The notes beneath the pieces were generated by a model. It saw nothing but the letters and a program-made list of their open reading frames with translations. It did not search any database and was not told the origin of the DNA. A DNA stretch of 10,093 nt from Desulfobulbaceae bacterium (lineage in GTDB: Bacteria > Desulfobacterota > Desulfobulbia > Desulfobulbales > Desulfobulbaceae), in NCBI GenBank assembly GCA_030633145.1, contig DAOVTM010000114.1:1-10093 (forward strand). The letters run 5' to 3'. Shown here piece after piece: positions 1 to 6,566 of this stretch. Within the stretch, counting starts at the first letter, position 1. Each line of letters opens with the position of its first letter. The translations under genes were made by a program, and so were the position numbers.

Positions 1-2037
1 AATAGTGCTGTTGAGCTGTTCCAGGTTGGTGAGCAGTTTGTCCAGGCAGCGATAGGTATCACCACCTTCCAGTACTTCCAGCAGATTTTCCATCTCAGGA
101 AAACCGCTCTGGGCAGCCTGGCTCAGTTGGTTGCGCAGTTCCTGCATTCCCAGATTATACTTGTGGTGGAGCAGCTTGAACATCTTCACAAGCAGCTCAA
201 AACGGCGCAGTTCATTAGTGGAAATATCGGTCTGCCGCCCAAGGTACAGTGTCCGTTCCTCTACGTTCCAGGCCAGAATATCGTCCATGGAATGGAACTG
301 CAGCTCATCTCGGATACGGAGGGTCAGGATGTGCTGTTCATCAACAAAGGGTCCGCTGATTTCGATCTGACTGATGATATCCTCGGGCATATAGGCGCGA
401 AGATGACTCTTGTCCAGGGTGAGCCAAAAGGCAAAGATCCCCTGGATAAAACCGACAATCAGGTTGGAGGATTCCACATGGGACTGCTTGCGGAGAAAAT
501 GGATCAACACATCATGGCGTTTATGCAGCTCGTCCAGTTCGGTGGAGACATCACGCAGCTCTCCTTCGGCTCCGATCTCGTTAAAGAAGACCGGCATCAG
601 CTTGGTAAACTGTTTAGCCAGATTATAGATGGGGGCTATGGGATGGTTGAGCAGGTCGGTGATGTCCCGCTGAAAGAGGTCGGTATCCTTGACACAGGTG
701 CCGGAAAGCTTGATGTTGATGATCAGGGCGGAAAAAAGGGTGGAACACCATTTCGGCTCCTGCATGATCAGGCTGAGCCAGGCTCGGATATTGTTGAGAT
801 GAGCCGGGTTGGTGATGGGCTGCCAGTCCTCATCAACGCCCATGACATTGGCATATTGGAAGCCGAAACGTACCGCCTCAAAGAGAAATGCCTCCACCAG
901 GCGGGAGTTGCCCCGTTTAAAGACCTCGCCGCCGATGACCTGAATGCACTGCAGGGAGGTGTGGGGATATTTGCGTACATTGGCCTTGAGGAGCTGGAAG
1001 GTGGTGATGAAAAACTGTTCAATCTCTTCATAGCTCTGCTGCCGGATGAGCTGAACCAGGGAACGGTTGATTTCACGCAGGGTTTCCTCATGGATGAGGT
1101 GCAGCCCTGCGGTATCCATGATGCGGAAGAGGAAGATCAGTTTACGGTTTTCCACAAAAGCGATGTCAACGGAATCCTGATCAATGGCGGCAAGTTTTTT
1201 TGGAATTTCCCGGTACATGCGTACGATATCCATGTGTGCGGGCAGTTCCAGAACCTCACTGAGTGCCTGAAAAGGGTCATTCAGTACATCAATGAGTTCC
1301 AGGGCCGCAAGATGCTGTCGGATACGGTCATGGGAAATGGCAGAGAGCAGCGATCCAGCCTGCCAGTGTTGGCAGAAATCTCCGCACTCAGCCACAAACC
1401 AGGGCTGAGGATTCTCCTCACCCAGCCAGTAGCCGTAGTTAAGTCCCAGGATTTTTTCCATAAGCAGAGCCACCGGGGTGCAGGAAAAGGTGCCTTCGCC
1501 GATGGCGAGCAGCTTAGTGGCCATTTTTTTCATGGGATGATGACCCTGCACCATATACATCATCAGGTCATCGTCTATCTCGTCAAGGCGTAGAAGATGG
1601 TCAAAAAAGGTGTTGATCTCTTTCTCGTAGAGAGGCAGAGTTTCAGCGTTTAATGAGCTGATCAGCTTATCGGCGTAGGCCAGCATGGCCTCCATGGTCA
1701 TGGCCACCACCTTGCTGTTTTTTTTGGAGTCATCCAGGGCTTTGAGAAAAATGGAGGTGAAGAGGGTAAAACACTCCGAACCCTTATCGTGTCGGCGGTA
1801 GCGAATAAAATTTTTCAAAACAAAGGAGCGAAGATCCGGGATAATCATTTGCCAGTTGCGAAAGGGATGATTGATCTCTTTGAGGAGAAAATCCAGTTTG
1901 TGGGTCAGGCCGTGCGTTCCCTCCACCACTTCCAGCAGCAGCAGATGGTGCGGGGCGATTTCTACCTCGCTTGCTGTTTCTATGATGTTTCGCTTAAGGG
2001 CTATGGAGTCCAGGGTTGTCTCTTGGGGGCTGGTCAT
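1..2037 (-). CDS. N-terminal part of a large helical protein of unrecognised family (runs off window)
   Basis: The minus strand is open without a stop from the ATG at 2037-2035 to base 1, giving 679 codons with no C-terminus. The start is set by a GAGG Shine-Dalgarno (minus strand of 2044-2047) six bases upstream. The protein begins MTSPQETTLDSIALKR. It is rich in Leu, Glu, His and Lys and looks mostly alpha-helical and cytosolic: there is no signal peptide, and the only hydrophobic stretch (about residues 526-539, NLIVGFIQGIFAFWL) is too mild to call a membrane segment. Near the end of the visible part it reads RTLYLGRQTDISTNELRRFE and then a Leu-rich helical segment. I do not recognise the family securely. 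A large N-terminal extension in front of a PEP/pyruvate-binding (PPDK-like) domain is one unverified idea, but no catalytic motif lies inside the window. Good reading frame and codon use over 2 kb support the gene. The long opposite-strand ORF at 127-1593 is its shadow. Confidence 0.85.
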   Translation of the reverse strand, partial: MTSPQETTLDSIALKRNIIETASEVEIAPHHLLLLEVVEGTHGLTHKLDFLLKEINHPFRNWQMIIPDLRSFVLKNFIRYRRHDKGSECFTLFTSIFLKALDDSKKNSKVVAMTMEAMLAYADKLISSLNAETLPLYEKEINTFFDHLLRLDEIDDDLMMYMVQGHHPMKKMATKLLAIGEGTFSCTPVALLMEKILGLNYGYWLGEENPQPWFVAECGDFCQHWQAGSLLSAISHDRIRQHLAALELIDVLNDPFQALSEVLELPAHMDIVRMYREIPKKLAAIDQDSVDIAFVENRKLIFLFRIMDTAGLHLIHEETLREINRSLVQLIRQQSYEEIEQFFITTFQLLKANVRKYPHTSLQCIQVIGGEVFKRGNSRLVEAFLFEAVRFGFQYANVMGVDEDWQPITNPAHLNNIRAWLSLIMQEPKWCSTLFSALIINIKLSGTCVKDTDLFQRDITDLLNHPIAPIYNLAKQFTKLMPVFFNEIGAEGELRDVSTELDELHKRHDVLIHFLRKQSHVESSNLIVGFIQGIFAFWLTLDKSHLRAYMPEDIISQIEISGPFVDEQHILTLRIRDELQFHSMDDILAWNVEERTLYLGRQTDISTNELRRFELLVKMFKLLHHKYNLGMQELRNQLSQAAQSGFPEMENLLEVLEGGDTYRCLDKLLTNLEQLNSTI

Positions 2038-2087
2038 GCTATACCTCGTCCAGATTTGGATGTACGGTTGAGTAAAACGAATTGTTC

Positions 2088-2115
2088 TTGATAGTATTCT
2101 CAAAGTCATTATAAA
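2088..2115 (+). promoter_or_regulatory. Possible sigma70 promoter for the small secreted protein
   Basis: TTGATA (2088-2093) and TATAAA (2110-2115) are 16 bases apart on the plus strand. They lie just upstream of the gene that starts in the 2129-2168 region. The -10 box physically overlaps the minus-strand -10 box, so the two promoters would compete for polymerase. Confidence 0.4.
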
Positions 2116-2136
2116 ACAGTATCTGCAAATGACCAA
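2108..2136 (-). promoter_or_regulatory. Possible sigma70 promoter for the large minus-strand gene
   Basis: Read on the minus strand, TTGGTC (2136-2131) and TATAAT (2113-2108) are separated by 17 bases, about 70 bases upstream of the ATG at 2037. The -10 box is a perfect consensus and the -35 is moderate. The site overlaps the divergent promoter and the first codons of the longest version of the neighbouring plus-strand ORF. Confidence 0.45.
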
Positions 2137-2620
2137 CAAAGAAGTGATGGTTTGGCTGAAGAAAATTATGGAATGGAACCTAATATCCCTGTGCTGCAGC
2201 TGGCATCGTAAACGTAATGAACTCAAGTTCAGGAGAGCTGTTCATCTGCTTATCGGCTTTATTATGCTCCTTTTTTTCCTGCCGAACACGGTAGCAGCAA
2301 AGCGGACGCACCATGAAAAATGGTATATAGACAAATGGTGTGCCGGTCGGGGTCAGACTGAGGTTGTTCTCTATGATAATACCCGCTGTGACTGCGTCAC
2401 GGATAGCCACGCAGTGGAAGCGGATTTTGCGAATAAGTTTTTCGAGGCCATTGGTCAGAGCCTGTATTACGGTTTACAGACTGGTAAGCGGTCAGGTATC
2501 CTGCTCATTATCGAACATCCTGAGGACAGGAAATACTGGTTTATGCTTAACTCGGTTATCCTTCACTATGACCTGCCCATTGATGCCTGGGCGATCAGTA
2601 CCGGGGGGGTTAAGATTTGA
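2129..2620 (+). CDS. Small secreted protein of unknown function
   Basis: This is a 163-residue ORF. A hydrophobic run (LLIGFIMLLFFLP) preceded by basic residues (KRNELKFRR) and followed by NTVAA-KR looks like a signal peptide cleaved after VAA. The mature part has a conserved-looking core, TRCDCVTDSHAVEADFANKF followed by EAIGQSLYYGLQTGKRSG, and ends with ILLIIEHPED and a short C-terminal tail. From memory, this core resembles a widespread family of short uncharacterised exported proteins. The acidic-X-Lys pattern (EADFANK) recalls PD-(D/E)XK nuclease-like folds, but that is speculation. The start is uncertain: ATG codons lie at 2129, 2147 and 2168, none with a strong Shine-Dalgarno, and the later ones give a more normal signal-peptide n-region. 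A run of seven G (from 2602) precedes the last codons. The gene converges on vapC; a weak hairpin at 2626-2639 lies between them. Confidence 0.65.
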   Translation: MTNKEVMVWLKKIMEWNLISLCCSWHRKRNELKFRRAVHLLIGFIMLLFFLPNTVAAKRTHHEKWYIDKWCAGRGQTEVVLYDNTRCDCVTDSHAVEADFANKFFEAIGQSLYYGLQTGKRSGILLIIEHPEDRKYWFMLNSVILHYDLPIDAWAISTGGVKI

Positions 2621-2625
2621 ACAGA

Positions 2626-2639
2626 ACCTGATTTCAGGT
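2626..2639. terminator. Weak hairpin between convergent genes
   Basis: ACCTGATTTCAGGT is a perfect inverted repeat with a very small loop, located between the stop of the secreted-protein gene and the stop of the convergent vapC. There is no clear T tract, so it would be at most a weak bidirectional terminator. Confidence 0.2.
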
Positions 2640-2668
2640 ACAAAATCTGAGGCCAATCAAGGATGTTT

Positions 2669-3103
2669 TCAAATAATTTCGTGAACTGGCTTGGTCCAAT
2701 CTTGCAAAGACAGCTTATGCGCAATATTGTAAAATGCTTTGTCGTTGGTTATTAAAGTACAGTTAACCGACTTGCAATGAGCCGCAATCAACATGTCCAT
2801 AGTTCCCAGGGGCTTACCCTCTCTTTCACAACTTGCCCGTAATCGAGCATAAGAGGCTGCTGCTGCTGAATCCCATGGTAATATTGTCACCCGGAGGAGA
2901 AATTCTTTAACCAGCAATGGAAGATGTTTAGAATCAGGCTTTTTGGCGACCCCGAGAAGCAACTCTGCTTCCGTGATAACCGAGATGGCAATGGTGGACA
3001 TGGGTACATTCAGTAAATTATGGCGAATTTCCTGGTGCTGTCCCTTGATAAGATAGCTGACAGTATTGGTATCAAGCAAATATAAATGTGATGTTGCTCC
3101 CAT
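2669..3103 (-). CDS. vapC: VapC-type PIN-domain ribonuclease toxin
   Basis: This 144-residue PIN-domain protein is the toxin of a type II VapBC pair; VapC toxins are Mg-dependent RNases that cleave tRNA or rRNA. The acidic active-site set is visible: D11 in YLLDTN, E47 in SVITEAELLLG, D103 in GTMDMLIAAH and D121 in ITNDKAF. The length is normal for the family and all key residues are present, so the toxin should be active. The ATG (3103-3101) overlaps the vapB stop codon by one base (TAATG), the usual coupled arrangement with antitoxin first. The gene has no mutation signs, in contrast to the toxins of two other modules in this window. Confidence 0.93.
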   Translation of the reverse strand: MGATSHLYLLDTNTVSYLIKGQHQEIRHNLLNVPMSTIAISVITEAELLLGVAKKPDSKHLPLLVKEFLLRVTILPWDSAAAASYARLRASCEREGKPLGTMDMLIAAHCKSVNCTLITNDKAFYNIAHKLSLQDWTKPVHEII

Positions 3104-3345
3104 TAAAAAAGATCCCGCTGTGGGGGAATTTCATTCTCTCGTTCGTTCAGGAAGTCGTCAAGGTCATTCCCTGGGGGAATCAGCTTGAAGAACCCCTCCC
3201 AGGAATCGGGTTTTTTGGAGAGTACAAGATCCTCTGTTTCACTGACTTGACGAATATATACTTCATCGCAGTCAAATTTGAATTCAGCCGGGATTCTTAC
3301 TGCCTGAGTGTTGCCATTTGTGAATAATCGTGCAGTATGTGTCAT
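3103..3345 (-). CDS. vapB: VapB antitoxin (AbrB/MazE-like DNA-binding)
   Basis: This 80-residue antitoxin starts TARLFTNGNTQAVRIPAEF (about residues 4-22), the swapped-hairpin AbrB/MazE-type DNA-binding motif typical of VapB. The C-terminal tail (about residues 48-80, DSWEGFFKLIPPG and PPQRDLF) is the part that in VapB proteins wraps around and blocks the VapC active site. It is translated just ahead of vapC with a one-base overlap. VapBC pairs normally repress their own promoter through VapB. Upstream, GAGA (minus strand of about 3352-3355) serves as a modest ribosome site. It comes from the relic XRE coding sequence that ends one base before this ATG. Confidence 0.92.
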   Translation of the reverse strand: MTHTARLFTNGNTQAVRIPAEFKFDCDEVYIRQVSETEDLVLSKKPDSWEGFFKLIPPGNDLDDFLNERENEIPPQRDLF

Positions 3346-3346
3346 T

Positions 3347-3397
3347 TTAAATTCTCTTTAAGGTTGATTGCCTTGGACTTGTACCTGGACGCTCTAA
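3347..3397 (-). pseudogene. Relic of an XRE antitoxin gene (recognition-helix end)
   Basis: One minus-strand frame reads L-ERPGTSPRQSTLKRI-stop. The intact XRE antitoxin at 3662-4009 has ERPGTNPRNSTLKKI at its second HTH helix and following loop. That is 12 of 15 residues and about 34 of 45 bases identical, too much for chance. The frame is open upstream but no longer looks HTH-like (LILYWY), so only this piece survives. It ends with TAA one base before the vapB start, and its last codons now supply the vapB ribosome-binding region. The likely story is a second XRE-type TA locus that was deleted when, or before, vapBC was joined here. Confidence 0.6.
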
Positions 3398-3479
3398 GTA
3401 CCAGTACAAAATTAATGTAACAAAATATTGGCATCTTTCACTTACAATTTGCCATTTTTTGATCAAAATTCAAGAATCG

Positions 3480-3505
3480 CCGGTGCGCACAGCGCACCCT
3501 ACCGG
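3480..3505. repeat. REP-like palindromic element
   Basis: GGTGCGC (3482-3488) and GCGCACC (3492-3498) form a perfect 7-bp stem around ACA, flanked on both sides by CCGG (3480-3483 and 3502-3505). It is far more GC-rich than its surroundings. The sequence type matches short palindromic repeats scattered in many bacterial genomes. It sits at the truncated end of the decayed ORF downstream of the XRE antitoxin. Confidence 0.55.
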
Positions 3506-3665
3506 TAATTGTCATTTCAGGATGGTTGCTTAACTCAATGATATGCTCCCGTCATTCCTGGGTTAAATAAATCGCATTGCCATCCCTGCCAGTCACTATC
3601 CAGAGTTTGTCTGTTGTTAGTTCCGTCAAAATAACTCCGTCTGCAGTAACATCATGTAGCGTCAT
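3506..3665 (-). pseudogene. Decayed small gene overlapping the XRE antitoxin stop
   Basis: An ATG (3665-3663) overlaps the XRE antitoxin stop as ATGA and opens a 37-codon frame (TLHDVTADGVILTELTTDKL, then WIVTGRDGNAIYLTQE) that ends at TGA (3554-3552). The same frame continues after the TGA with protein-like sequence, REHIIELSNHPEMTITG, until it meets the REP-like hairpin. The pattern 'YLT.E.[W]..HI....HPE' resembles the start of BECR/PBECR-type nuclease domains found in toxin and phage proteins. Reading TGA as an altered Trp or Arg codon fits that pattern. I infer a gene broken by a nonsense mutation and cut by the repeat. Alternatively it is only a coupled 37-residue peptide. The family suggestion is from memory and weak. 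Confidence 0.4.
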
Positions 3666-4009
3666 TCCTCAAGTTGTTCCACAGTAATCATCATCGCATC
3701 CGCTATTTTTTTCAAGGTAGAGTTTCTCGGATTTGTACCAGGACGCTCTATCTTGGCTATTGCCGGTTGCGTTACATTGGCTTTTTCTGCGAGTTCCTGT
3801 TGTGTCAAGCCAAGATATTCACGCCATGCCTTTATCATGGGAACGTCATCAAGGGTATTGCGTTTAACAATCTCATGGGGAATGGTGGAACGAACGTCCT
3901 TATTTTCCAGCAACGGACGAATTTTTCTAAAAATATCAAACGGCACCAGAACAAAGGCGGGCTTGCCTTCATGCTCAATGGTTTGAAAATCAACGGTATG
4001 TACGTTCAT
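3662..4009 (-). CDS. XRE-family antitoxin (HigA/RelB-like, with N-terminal extension)
   Basis: This 115-residue protein has a lambda-Cro/XRE helix-turn-helix at about residues 60-112 (IKAWREYLGLTQQELAEKAN, then VTQPAIAKIERPGTNPRNST). An N-terminal segment (residues 1-35, EHEGKPAFVLVPFDIFRKI) resembles the short strand-helix extension seen in antitoxins paired with RelE/HigB toxins. Its ATG overlaps the last 20 bases of the upstream toxin frame, so the order is toxin first, as in higBA-type operons. It would bind and neutralise the toxin and repress the operon. The toxin gene is interrupted while this gene is intact, so it may now be an orphan antitoxin or regulator. Confidence 0.88.
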   Translation of the reverse strand: MNVHTVDFQTIEHEGKPAFVLVPFDIFRKIRPLLENKDVRSTIPHEIVKRNTLDDVPMIKAWREYLGLTQQELAEKANVTQPAIAKIERPGTNPRNSTLKKIADAMMITVEQLEE

Positions 4010-4310
4010 TTCTCTTTTTTACTTCCTCAATACTCACAATATTTACAGCTTCAAAGGCGTTGAACAGTATTCTGAAGTTGCCCACCTGAAGTTGCCTACC
4101 TGAAGATGCCTACCAGAAGTTGCCCACCTTGAGGCGGTGGGTGCATGTATGATTTATTAATTGTTTTACTTCGGCAACCTCTGGAAAGCCAGCCAGAGTC
4201 TCAACGCCTTCAAGTATCATCTTTTTGCTATTTCGTTCTTTGATCTTTTTGAGTTGCCGCTTCGCTTTTGGCTGCCACACAATATTTTTCAAAAATACAA
4301 CATAACACAA
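3990..4310 (-). pseudogene. RelE/HigB-type toxin gene interrupted by a 14-bp repeat expansion and TAG
   Basis: From the TTG at 4310 (AAGG five bases upstream) the frame reads NIVWQPKAKRQLKKIKERN ... THRLKVGNFW and stops at TAG (4112-4110). The same frame then continues to a second stop at 3992-3990, ending RILFNAFEAVNIVSIEEVKK and RNERTYR, a textbook RelE/HigB C-terminus, and overlaps the antitoxin start by 20 bases. Between the two halves lie four copies of a 14-bp unit where one would give the continuous sequence VGNFRILFNA. Three extra units add 42 bp, so the frame is kept but 14 codons are inserted, one of which is TAG. Without the insertion the toxin would be 92 residues, normal for the family. 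The encoded mRNase is probably inactive as written, because the conserved C-terminal strands and basic tail are lost. Confidence 0.8.
4073..4128 (-). repeat. 14-bp tandem repeat, four copies, inside the toxin gene
   Basis: On the plus strand the copies are 4073-4086, 4087-4100, 4101-4114 and 4115-4128. On the coding strand the consensus is GGTGGGCAACTTCA, and copies differ by one to three bases. Because 14 is not a multiple of three, each copy is read in a different frame; three extra copies restore the frame. A G-to-A change in the third plus-strand copy (GGTGGG to GGTAGG) makes the in-frame TAG. Just before the array the coding strand has CCCACC...GGTGGG, a possible hairpin that could promote slippage. 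Confidence 0.88.
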
Positions 4311-4431
4311 TATAACCTTTTTAACAAGAAAGAGTTATAAGGATGCGCAAGGAAAAGTTTGCCGGATTGAAAAAGATCATATCAGTAAAGATAAATATTG
4401 GATGGAAGATCAGGACGTAAGTCGAGTGTAA
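4306..4431 (+). pseudogene. Possible C-terminal remnant of an unknown gene
   Basis: A plus-strand frame open from 4306 to TAA (4429-4431) reads LTRKSYKDAQGKVCRIEKDH followed by ISKDKYWMEDQDVSRV. The composition is protein-like, but there is no ATG or ribosome site at its beginning and upstream is the start of the oppositely oriented toxin gene. It may be the tail of a gene lost by rearrangement. The frame is short enough that chance cannot be excluded. It overlaps the 3' end of the convergent nucleotidyltransferase gene by 22 bases. Confidence 0.25.
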
Positions 4432-5351
4432 GCCCTCTTCACCTGAATTAATAATGTCCTGAGTCCCATAGCATGGATCGCAGCTGGGGGAGGTTGCCTG
4501 TAGTACTTATCAAGCAGCCCCAGAGGATAGTACAGGGCATCGGGAAATTGCGCCTCTTTAAAAAACCGCTCTATCAGTTTCCAGTCAAGCTCCTGTTCAT
4601 CTTTTTCCCGCAGGGCATAGAGGTCATACAACTGATACAGGGGGACGTTTTCCTCAAACAGACCACGGTTGAATAGCTGGTGATGGAGCAGGTTATGGAT
4701 AATAAAGTGTGATTTCTCCGGCACCCGTACCACCCCGCCCTTCACTTTCTTGACAATGGATTGGGCAAGGATGGTGTCGCTGTCAAGTTGCGGGTTATAT
4801 TCCAGATCCAGCCGTTTATGGATTTCAAATCTGATATTATGGTTGTCATGGATAAGCGGGTTGAGGTGATAAAAATCCTCGGCCAGATTGACCTCCTCCA
4901 TGGGATAGTATCCATCGGCCTCCATCGCCTGCACACAGGCGGAAAGCTCTTTCTCATCCACCATGAAGTCAACATCATTCATAATGCGCAGGCCGACATC
5001 GTCATAAATCTCCATAATCAGGCCAGCACACCCTTTGAGGAAAAGCGGCTCAATCCCGACCGAGTTGAGCAGGGAGGCAATATGGTTCACCTCGCTGAGG
5101 ATCAACCTGTTGCGCTGTTGGTTCAGGGAAAAAATCTGTTCAAGCAGAGACTTCAGCTCTTCAGGCAACAGATGGAGGATCCTTTTTTTTTGCAGCTGAT
5201 AATAGAGGAGGGTAGAGGCAAAATGACGGTCTGCGGCCTGCATGAGTCCGTGCCAGTTGATTTCGCTGTTACCTGCGATCACCTCCAATTCAGCTCCCGT
5301 GCCTGGTTGTATGCACCTGCAGAGTAGGGAAAATGAATCGTTTTTTTTCAT
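4410..5351 (-). CDS. Nucleotidyltransferase-fold protein (NTP_transf_5-like)
   Basis: This 313-residue protein starts at ATG 5351-5349, chosen because GAGG lies four bases upstream; a longer TTG start at 5387 has no ribosome site. The central part carries LFLKGCAGL (103-111), then LRIMNDVDFMV (121-131) with the D-x-D pair D126/D128, and RFEIHKRL (174-181). This is the pattern of the 'uncharacterised nucleotidyltransferase' family (Pfam NTP_transf_5), which has the polymerase-beta fold. Such genes are common in surface-polysaccharide, exosortase and natural-product loci, but their substrate is generally unknown. A His-rich HNLLHHQLF segment and a helical C-terminus follow. It has no signal peptide and no frame defects. 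It is transcribed divergently from the secreted-protein cluster at 5599-8208, with about 250 bases between them. Confidence 0.8.
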   Translation of the reverse strand: MKKNDSFSLLCRCIQPGTGAELEVIAGNSEINWHGLMQAADRHFASTLLYYQLQKKRILHLLPEELKSLLEQIFSLNQQRNRLILSEVNHIASLLNSVGIEPLFLKGCAGLIMEIYDDVGLRIMNDVDFMVDEKELSACVQAMEADGYYPMEEVNLAEDFYHLNPLIHDNHNIRFEIHKRLDLEYNPQLDSDTILAQSIVKKVKGGVVRVPEKSHFIIHNLLHHQLFNRGLFEENVPLYQLYDLYALREKDEQELDWKLIERFFKEAQFPDALYYPLGLLDKYYRQPPPAAIHAMGLRTLLIQVKRAYTRLTS

Positions 5352-5517
5352 AATGCCTCGATTCTCGCAAAGACTTGTTTCTCGCAAAAACTTGTAACCT
5401 TGAGTTAGATGTTTTCACGGATTATTGATAGTTACTCAATTATTCATCGACCTGATGATATACAACTTTTTCTGTATATGTAACATATTCGTTGTCATAA
5501 TGACACCCGTAAATAAC

Positions 5518-5552
5518 TTGACTTGCGTATTCTTTTGAAGTAATGGTATTAT
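5518..5552 (+). promoter_or_regulatory. Possible promoter of the secreted-protein cluster
   Basis: TTGACT (5518-5523) overlaps TTGCGT (5523-5528). With TATTAT at 5547-5552 the second gives an 18-base spacer; TTGACT with TAATGG gives 17. The region is AT-rich and ends 46 bases before the ATG at 5599. A small palindrome, GTCATAATGAC, lies slightly upstream (about 5494-5504) and could bind a regulator. Nothing else gene-like is seen in 5352-5598. Confidence 0.4.
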
Positions 5553-5598
5553 TTATTAACATATTTTAGTCACATCTAAAACAGGTAAGGGGGCTGCC

Positions 5599-6498
5599 AT
5601 GACAGGTTGGTACAGATTCAAAGATGTTTTTTTATTTTTTTGTTCCTCTTGTTTCTTTTGCCAATCTGTTCCGAAGCTGTCGAAATGAGTGTGGATAGTA
5701 GCTCAGCACAAGCTGGAGATACTATCACCATTGATATCCGGGTTGATCACTCTTTACAAATAGCAGCGGCGGCTTTTACTCTGAGCTACAATACAGACTA
5801 TCTTACCCTGACAGCTATAGAATCCTCTTTTTTTGATGCGTTCGTTAATAAGCCCTGTCCCGAGTCCTTTCCCTGAAATAAATACCCAGGTCGAAGGGGT
5901 GACATACTCACAACCCATGCTGCATAAAATCTCTACAGGCAAGGTTCTTATTGCCGGTGCAAGGGTGAATACCGGCAAATCACTTCTTTCGTTGTTTACC
6001 CTGACTTTTTCCGTCAAGAATGACACTCCTGCCGGTATTTATCCTTTATCAATAACCCCGATTACAGTCAACAATGTCCAAGGCGGCTACTCGGCAGGCG
6101 GAGAGTCGATTCCAATTCTGTACAGCTCTGTTATTGGAGAGGCTGATCTTGCTCTGGCTTTTCCAGCTCTCACGACTTCTGTGATTAATAGAGCCGTTAC
6201 GATTAATGCAGAAATCCCGGACAGCGACAAAGACGGCATTGATGATGGCTGGGAAACAGCTTTCTTTGGCGATTTGACAACTGCTGACAGCACATCGGAT
6301 TGGGATGGAGACGGCTATACCGATCTCCAGGAATACCTGAACCAGGTTGCCGGAGAGAGAGATCCTGCCCTTGTTGTGTATCATCCTAAAGAGGTAAATG
6401 CACCAGGTGGTACTGGATATAATAAGCCGGGTTCTTCTCCGCAAGGCTTCTGGCTGATGATGCTCCCTGCAATACTGAATAGTGCTTCAGCACCATAA
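5599..6498 (+). CDS. Secreted cohesin-domain protein with calcium-binding repeats (two frame breaks)
   Basis: The best start is ATG 5599 with a strong GGGGG Shine-Dalgarno (5589-5593). It reads MTGWYRFKDVFLFF, then must lose frame in the T7-A-T7 tract (5627-5641) to continue as FLLFLLPICSEA, the rest of a signal peptide. The next segment, MSVDSSSAQAGDTITIDIRV followed by a beta-rich stretch (FTLSYNTDYLTLTAIESSFF), is the first half of a cohesin-like domain. A second break at the CCC run 5871-5873 ends that frame at TGA; removing one C joins it to PEINTQVEGVTYSQPM and the domain's second half (AGARVN, LFTLTFSV, GIYPLSI). About residues 155-215 of the joined protein carry DSDKDGIDDGWE and DWDGDGYTDLQEYL, EF-hand/thrombospondin-3-like calcium loops. 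The C-terminus shows no obvious anchor. The first and last frames are the same, so the two breaks compensate. A cohesin suggests binding a dockerin-type partner outside the cell, but none is visible here. Confidence 0.75.
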
Positions 6499-6566
6499 AA
6501 AAAACATTGTTTTGAATAAGGCATCTGGGGTTCCCAAGAGACAACAGCAAATAATGAGGCAATAAA

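Noticed and set aside
127..1593. 488-codon plus-strand ORF
   Set aside because: It lies opposite a continuous 679-codon minus-strand frame with a good ribosome site; its translation looks like a shadow and it has no convincing start signal of its own.
4761..5327. 188-codon plus-strand ORF
   Set aside because: It is antisense to the nucleotidyltransferase gene, whose motifs (LFLKG, NDVDF) are clear on the other strand.
5355..5390. Direct repeat TTTGCGAGAA twice upstream of the nucleotidyltransferase gene
   Set aside because: Two short copies only, no further structure; could be chance or a minor duplication.
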